Shown one piece after another: positions 59,623 to 64,000 of a stretch of DNA of 64,000 nt; the stretch's first letter is position 1, and each line of letters starts with the position of its first letter. Source of the DNA: Pseudomonas sp. dw_612 (GTDB lineage: Bacteria > Pseudomonadota > Gammaproteobacteria > Pseudomonadales > Pseudomonadaceae); the NCBI RefSeq assembly GCF_018449725.1, contig NZ_JAAVVC010000024.1:62001-126000 (forward strand). The letters run 5' to 3'. Made by a program: the position numbers and the translations under genes. Below the pieces are notes generated by a model. The model did no database searches. It was given only the letters and a program-made list of their open reading frames with translations, and was not told where the DNA came from.

Positions 59623-60084
59623 TTATAACTCGTCGCTAATCGGCAATACGTAGTTCTTGAATTCGGTGTCTTCCTTGAACCCGATCGACTCGTACGTCTT
59701 CTGCGCCACTTCGTTGTTGCTGCTGGTGGACACACGCATGCGCACGGCATTGGTTTCCTTGGCCATTTTCTTCGCAGTGCGGATCAGGTTGTCGGCCACC
59801 AGTTGGCGGCGGGCGTCTTCGGCGACGTAGATGTCGTTGAGGATCCACACGCGTTTAAGCGAAAGGGACGAAAAGCTCGGGTAGAGCTGACAGAAACCCA
59901 TCAGTTTGTTGTTGTCGTCATCGGCCAGGGCCAGGTAGATCACCGATTCCTTGCGGCGCAGGCGTTTTTCGAGGAACGCACGGGACGAGTCCGGATACGG
60001 CAGGGAGCCATAAAACTCGCGATATTTGACGAATAACGGGGTCAGCAGGTCCAGGTGTTCGAGGGTCGCTTGAATAATCCGCAT
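59623..60084 (-). CDS. GNAT-family acetyltransferase
   Basis: The 153-residue protein shows ILNDIYVAEDARRQLVADNL, the acetyl-CoA-binding strand-loop-helix with a degenerate R-x-x-x-G/A loop, and a C-terminal SSNNEVAQKTYESIGFKED. The fold fits GNAT N-acetyltransferases. The substrate is unknown; small amines or protein N-termini are usual. It is a single gene between the DedA-side REP and the eut genes. Confidence 0.82.
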   Translation of the reverse strand: MRIIQATLEHLDLLTPLFVKYREFYGSLPYPDSSRAFLEKRLRRKESVIYLALADDDNNKLMGFCQLYPSFSSLSLKRVWILNDIYVAEDARRQLVADNLIRTAKKMAKETNAVRMRVSTSSNNEVAQKTYESIGFKEDTEFKNYVLPISDEL

Positions 60085-60197
60085 GGTAGGTCTCGCTTCA
60101 AGTGGCTGTCATACGTGCGTGACGGCGATGGGAAACCCCTGGCGGCCGTGCGTCGATCCTGCCTGAAACCGAATCAGAAACGCAATGCGGAAACGGT

Positions 60198-61034
60198 TCA
60201 GGCATCCGGCGGGCTGAGTAGGAAATTACCTTTCATGTCCGCTCCAGTTTCCGACTCCAATGTCTGAACCTGGGCTTCGTCCTTCAAATTGACCCCCGAC
60301 AACTGCCGCCGACAGGCTTCGCGCATCAGATACAGCAAGCGATGTGCTGCCATGCCGTAACTGAGGCCTTCGAGCCGGACGTTGGAAATGCAGTTGCGAT
60401 AAGCATCCGTGAGGCCAATCTTTGGATTGTAGGTGAAATATAAACCCAGACTATCAGGAGAACTGAGTCCCGGGCGTTCACCAATCAGGATCACCACCAT
60501 TTTCGCGCCCAGCAGCTCGCCGATCTCATCGGCGACGGCCACCCGGCCCTGTTCCACCAGAATCACCGGTGACACGGACCAGCCATCCTCCGAGGCCTGT
60601 TCTTCCAGACGCGTCAGAAACGGAACGGTATGACGATGAACCGCCAATGCCGACAAACCATCGGCCACCACCATCACTAAATCCACGCCGCCCGGATGGG
60701 CCGAGGCGTAATCACGCAGGGTCTGTGCCGACTCATCGCTCAACTTGCGACCCAGATCGGGGCGTTGCAAATAGCTGTTCCGGTCCGTCGCCGCGCTGTG
60801 CAGCAGCAGACTCTCGCGCCCACGCTCGGCCAGTTGCGCGCTGAGCCCGGCATGGTCGAACGGCAAATGCACCGCGTCCCGGGCCTGGGCGTGGGCGAAT
60901 TGGAAATCCAGTTGCGCCTTGGTCGGCATGCTGGTGCCAGTGCGGCCCAGGGCAATGCGCGCCGGGGTCAGGCGCCGCAGTTCCAGCCACGGGTTCTGCG
61001 GATCCAAGGGTGGTTTATCCATATCAACACTCAT
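60198..61034 (-). CDS. eutC: Ethanolamine ammonia-lyase small subunit
   Basis: The 278-residue EutC reads LRRLTPARIALGRTGTSMP at the N-terminus and VVADGLSALAVHRHTVPFL in the centre. YFTYNPKIGLTDAYRNCISN marks the C-terminal third. With EutB it forms the cobalamin-dependent lyase that converts ethanolamine to acetaldehyde and ammonia. Its ATG overlaps the eutB stop (ATGA). No microcompartment shell genes are nearby, which is normal in Pseudomonas. Confidence 0.95.
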   Translation of the reverse strand: MSVDMDKPPLDPQNPWLELRRLTPARIALGRTGTSMPTKAQLDFQFAHAQARDAVHLPFDHAGLSAQLAERGRESLLLHSAATDRNSYLQRPDLGRKLSDESAQTLRDYASAHPGGVDLVMVVADGLSALAVHRHTVPFLTRLEEQASEDGWSVSPVILVEQGRVAVADEIGELLGAKMVVILIGERPGLSSPDSLGLYFTYNPKIGLTDAYRNCISNVRLEGLSYGMAAHRLLYLMREACRRQLSGVNLKDEAQVQTLESETGADMKGNFLLSPPDA

Positions 61035-62425
61035 CCCAGTTGCGCCAGGGCCTGGCGGAAGGCCGGCGGCAGGTTGTTACCAAAGTGAACCTTGCCGTCC
61101 GCCTGAGTGAAAATTCCCATCTTTGCCAGCCATTGTTCGAACTCCGGCGCCGGTTTCAAGCCCAGGGTTTGCCGGGCGTAGAGGGCGTCGTGGAACGAAG
61201 TGGTCTGGTAGTTGAGCATGATGTCGTCGGAGCCGGGGATGCCCATGATGAAGTTGATCCCGGCCACGCCCAGCAGGGTCAGCAGGGTGTCCATGTCGTC
61301 CTGGTCGGCTTCGGCGTGGTTGGTGTAGCAGATGTCGCAACCCATCGGCACGCCCAGCAACTTGCCGCAGAAGTGGTCTTCGAGGCCGGCGCGGATGATC
61401 TGTTTACCGTTGTAGAGGTATTCCGGGCCGATAAATCCTACGACGGTGTTCACCAAAAACGGTTTGAAATGTCGCGCCACGGCGTAGGCCCGCGTCTCGC
61501 AGGTCTGTTGATCGATGCCGTGGTGGGCGTTGGCTGACAGGGCGCTGCCCTGGCCGGTTTCGAAATACATCAGGTTCTGGCCGAGGGTGCCGCGATTCAG
61601 GCTCAAACCCGCGTCGTAGCCTTCCTGTAATACATTCAGGTTGATGCCGAAACTGGCGTTGGCCGCTTCGGTGCCGGCGATCGACTGGAACACCAGGTCC
61701 AGCGGTACGCCACGGTTTACCGCTTCGATAGACGTTGTTACGTGGGTCAAGACGCACGCTTGTGTAGGGATTTCGTAGCGCTGGATGATCGCGTCGAGCA
61801 TTTCCAGCATCGCGCAGATCGAGGCGATGCTGTCGGTGGCCGGGTTGATGCCGATCATCGCGTCGCCGTTGCCGTACAGCAGACCGTCGAGAATGCTTGC
61901 GGCGATGCCCGCCGGTTCGTCGGTGGGGTGGTTCGGTTGCAGACGAGTGGATAAGCGCCCGCGCAGGCCCATGGTGCCGCGAAACTGGGTGACCACGCGG
62001 ATCTTCTGCGCCACCAGCACCAGGTCCTGCACGCGCATGATTTTCGACACGGCGGCGGCCATTTCCGGGGTCAGGCCGGGAGCGAGGGCGCGCAGGCTCT
62101 GTTCGTCGGCGGCGTCGCTGAGCAGCCAGTCGCGAAAGCCGCCGACCGTGAGGTGGCTGACCACGGCGAAGGCTTGTTTGTCATGAGTGTCGATGATCAG
62201 TCGGGTGACTTCATCGGCCTCGTAGGGAATCAGTACTTCCTGCAGGAAGTGGGTCAGCGGGATGTCGGCCAACGCCATTTGCGCAGCCACACGCTCGCCA
62301 TCGTTGAGCGCGGCAACGCCGGCCAGGAAGTCCCCGGAACGCGCCGGGCTGGCCTTGGCCATGACGTCCTTGAGGCTCTCGAAGCGGTAGGTCTGGGCGC
62401 CGACGGAATGGGCAAATGTGGCCAT
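61031..62425 (-). CDS. eutB: Ethanolamine ammonia-lyase large subunit
   Basis: The 464-residue EutB shows GDAMIGINPATDSIASICAM, the ethanolamine-binding barrel motif, and the GYDAGLSLNRGTLGQNLMYF segment. NHAEADQDDMDTLL and GIPGSDDIMLNYQTTSFHD lie towards the C-terminus. It carries the radical chemistry with adenosylcobalamin and pairs with eutC. The link with the BtuB/BtuF-like genes at 22-25 kb is only through the cofactor. Confidence 0.96.
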   Translation of the reverse strand: MATFAHSVGAQTYRFESLKDVMAKASPARSGDFLAGVAALNDGERVAAQMALADIPLTHFLQEVLIPYEADEVTRLIIDTHDKQAFAVVSHLTVGGFRDWLLSDAADEQSLRALAPGLTPEMAAAVSKIMRVQDLVLVAQKIRVVTQFRGTMGLRGRLSTRLQPNHPTDEPAGIAASILDGLLYGNGDAMIGINPATDSIASICAMLEMLDAIIQRYEIPTQACVLTHVTTSIEAVNRGVPLDLVFQSIAGTEAANASFGINLNVLQEGYDAGLSLNRGTLGQNLMYFETGQGSALSANAHHGIDQQTCETRAYAVARHFKPFLVNTVVGFIGPEYLYNGKQIIRAGLEDHFCGKLLGVPMGCDICYTNHAEADQDDMDTLLTLLGVAGINFIMGIPGSDDIMLNYQTTSFHDALYARQTLGLKPAPEFEQWLAKMGIFTQADGKVHFGNNLPPAFRQALAQLG

Positions 62426-62477
62426 GGGACGGGGTCCTCCTGATTCTGTAAATCACTCAAATAACCCACCGAAACCC

Positions 62478-62572
62478 TGTGGGAGCGGGCTTGCTCGCGA
62501 AAGTGGTGTGTCAGTCGACATCAACATAACTGACCCACCGCTTTCGCGAGCAAGCCCGCTCCCACATTGGGT
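62478..62572. repeat. REP palindrome between the permease and eutB
   Basis: TGTGGGAGCGGGCTTGCTCGCGAAAG is mirrored by CTTTCGCGAGCAAGCCCGCTCCCACA around a loop of about 40 bases. It separates two co-directional genes and may stabilise the permease transcript. Confidence 0.85.
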
Positions 62573-62627
62573 CTCGGTGCACTTCGATGTGGCAGGCGCC
62601 GGTCATTCAGCCCGGCACCGGTGCAAC

Positions 62628-63998
62628 TCAGATACCTTCGAGCATAGCGTCTGCCGGCGCATCGGAACGTTGCTTGGCGGTCAACTGGAAATACAGATAA
62701 CCCACCGCCATGAACCCAAGGAAAACCAAGCCAATCACAGTGTTGAACCACGCCATTGCGATCAAACACACCACCGCCAGGAACAGCGCAATCCCCGGCA
62801 CGATCGGGTAGCCCGGCGCGCGGAAGGTGCGTTCCAGGTTCGGCTCGGTTTTACGCAGTTTGAACAGGCTCAGCATACTGATGATGTACATCACGATGGC
62901 GCCGAATACCGACATGGTGATCATCGCCGCCGTCAGGGTCATGCCTTGCAGATTGACCAGTCCATCGCTGTAGATCGCCGCGATGCCGATCACGCCGCCG
63001 GCCAGAATCGCCCGGTGCGGGGTCTGGAAGCGCGAGAGTTTGGCCAGGCCTTTAGGCAGGTAACCGGCCCGCGCCAACGCGAAGAACTGCCGCGAGTAGC
63101 CCAGAATGATCCCGTGGAAACTCGCCACCAGACCGAACAGGCCGATCCAGACCAGCATGTGCATCCAGCTCGAATTGTTGCCAACCACGGCTTTCATCGC
63201 CTGGGGCAGCGGGTCGTTGATGTTCGACAGTTGACGCCAATCGCCAACGCCGCCGGCCATCACCATCACGCCGATAGCCAGGAACACCAGAGTCAGAATG
63301 CCGCTGACATAGGCCTTGGGAATCGTGCGTTTCGGGTCCTTGGCTTCTTCGGCCGCCATGGCTGCGCCTTCAATGGCCAGAAAGAACCAGATCGCAAAGG
63401 GAATCGCCGCAAAGATGCCGGGGATCGAGGCCATGGTGAATTCGTTGGAACCCGACCAGCCGTTAAGCACGAAGTTGCTGAAACTGAAGCCCGGCGCGAC
63501 CACGCCCATGAACACCAGCAATTCGGCAACCGCCAATACGGTGACCACCAATTCAAAGGTCGCGGCGATGCTGACACCGAGGATGTTCAGGGTCATGAAC
63601 ACGAAGTAGGCGCCGACCGCCGCGATCTTGGGGTCCAGTTCCGGATATTGCACGTTGAGATACGCGCCGATGGCCATGGCAATCGCCGGCGGCGCAAACA
63701 CGAATTCGATCAGGGTGGCGATGCCGGCGATCAAACCACCTTTCTCGCCAAACGCCCGCCGGCTGTAGGCAAACGGCCCGCCCGCGTGGGGGATCGCGGT
63801 GGTCAGTTCGGTGAAACTGAAGATGAAGCAGGTGTACATCGTCGCCACCATTAGTGCGGTGACGAGGAAACCCAGGGTGCCTGCGGTGCCCCAGCCGTAA
63901 CTCCAGCCGAAGTACTCGCCGGAAATCACCAGGCCGACGGCAATGCCCCATAAGTGCAGGGTGCCGAGTGTGGGTTTGAGCTGTGTCGTAGAAGTCAT
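62628..63998 (-). CDS. eat: Ethanolamine permease (APC family)
   Basis: The 456-residue membrane protein has about 12 helices. The APC signature TELTTAIPHAGGPFAYSRRAFG with GGPFAYSRR occurs near residue 70, LWGIAVGLVISGEYFGW opens the first helices, and FFLAIEGAAMAAEEAKDPKR marks helix 6. It fits the Eat-type ethanolamine transporter that precedes eutBC in Pseudomonas. It probably shares a promoter with eutBC, upstream of 63998 and out of view. The gene nearly touches the window edge but appears complete. Confidence 0.9.
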   Translation of the reverse strand: MTSTTQLKPTLGTLHLWGIAVGLVISGEYFGWSYGWGTAGTLGFLVTALMVATMYTCFIFSFTELTTAIPHAGGPFAYSRRAFGEKGGLIAGIATLIEFVFAPPAIAMAIGAYLNVQYPELDPKIAAVGAYFVFMTLNILGVSIAATFELVVTVLAVAELLVFMGVVAPGFSFSNFVLNGWSGSNEFTMASIPGIFAAIPFAIWFFLAIEGAAMAAEEAKDPKRTIPKAYVSGILTLVFLAIGVMVMAGGVGDWRQLSNINDPLPQAMKAVVGNNSSWMHMLVWIGLFGLVASFHGIILGYSRQFFALARAGYLPKGLAKLSRFQTPHRAILAGGVIGIAAIYSDGLVNLQGMTLTAAMITMSVFGAIVMYIISMLSLFKLRKTEPNLERTFRAPGYPIVPGIALFLAVVCLIAMAWFNTVIGLVFLGFMAVGYLYFQLTAKQRSDAPADAMLEGI

Positions 63999-64000
63999 AA

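Overview
The window reads as chromosome of a fluorescent-group Pseudomonas, close to P. fluorescens. The coding sequence is GC-rich with strong third-position bias, and many intergenic gaps hold Pseudomonas-style REP palindromes ending in CGCGAAG or CTCCTACAG. The gene order nrdR-ribD-ribE-ribBA-ribH-nusB-thiL-pgpA and the pairing of eutBC with a permease fit that genus. This is inference from gene content; there is no 16S in the window.

Bases 1-39,400 are core chromosome. They carry the end of an MscS-type channel, the giant helicase Lhr, two sugar-nucleotide SDR proteins, and OmpW with an ANR-type site. Next comes a probable zinc-responsive operon (ZrgA-like His-rich protein, ABC ATPase, FtsX-like permease, DUF3299 protein), then CnoX, a methyltransferase and a YbaY-type lipoprotein. 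The riboflavin/NusB/ThiL/PgpA operon follows. The RibBA here has a degenerate second half, and a separate complete RibA lies 3.7 kb downstream. After that come a BtuF-like protein and BtuB, dxs-ispA-xseB, and the six-gene yfa cluster (yfaP, yfaA, yfaT, yfaS, yfaQ, second yfaP) encoding a thioester-less bacterial alpha-2-macroglobulin and its companions.

Bases 39,410-55,830 are a genomic island of about 16.4 kb. It is bounded by an exact 20-bp direct repeat, has a P4-type tyrosine integrase at the right end, and has matching tandem GTCCCCCCA boxes just inside each end. Its left half holds an AT-rich operon: a small DNA-binding-like protein, two C5-cytosine methyltransferases, a McrB-like AAA+ protein and a McrC-like PD-(D/E)XK protein. 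This is the architecture of the LlaJI restriction-modification system. The centre carries a yqjD/yqjE/yqjK-like membrane-protein operon, an HNH-type protein, a cysteine-rich exported protein and an XRE regulator. The right half carries a DUF932 protein, an AlpA-like regulator, an inovirus Gp2/YfjJ-like protein and an unknown gene. The combination resembles a satellite-type integrative element carrying defence cargo.

Bases 55,831-64,000 return to core chromosome: a candidate small RNA whose terminator is the attachment site, an S24-type repressor, Ppa, MtfA, DedA, a GNAT acetyltransferase, and the ethanolamine catabolic set (permease, EutB, EutC). I saw no tRNA, rRNA or CRISPR array.
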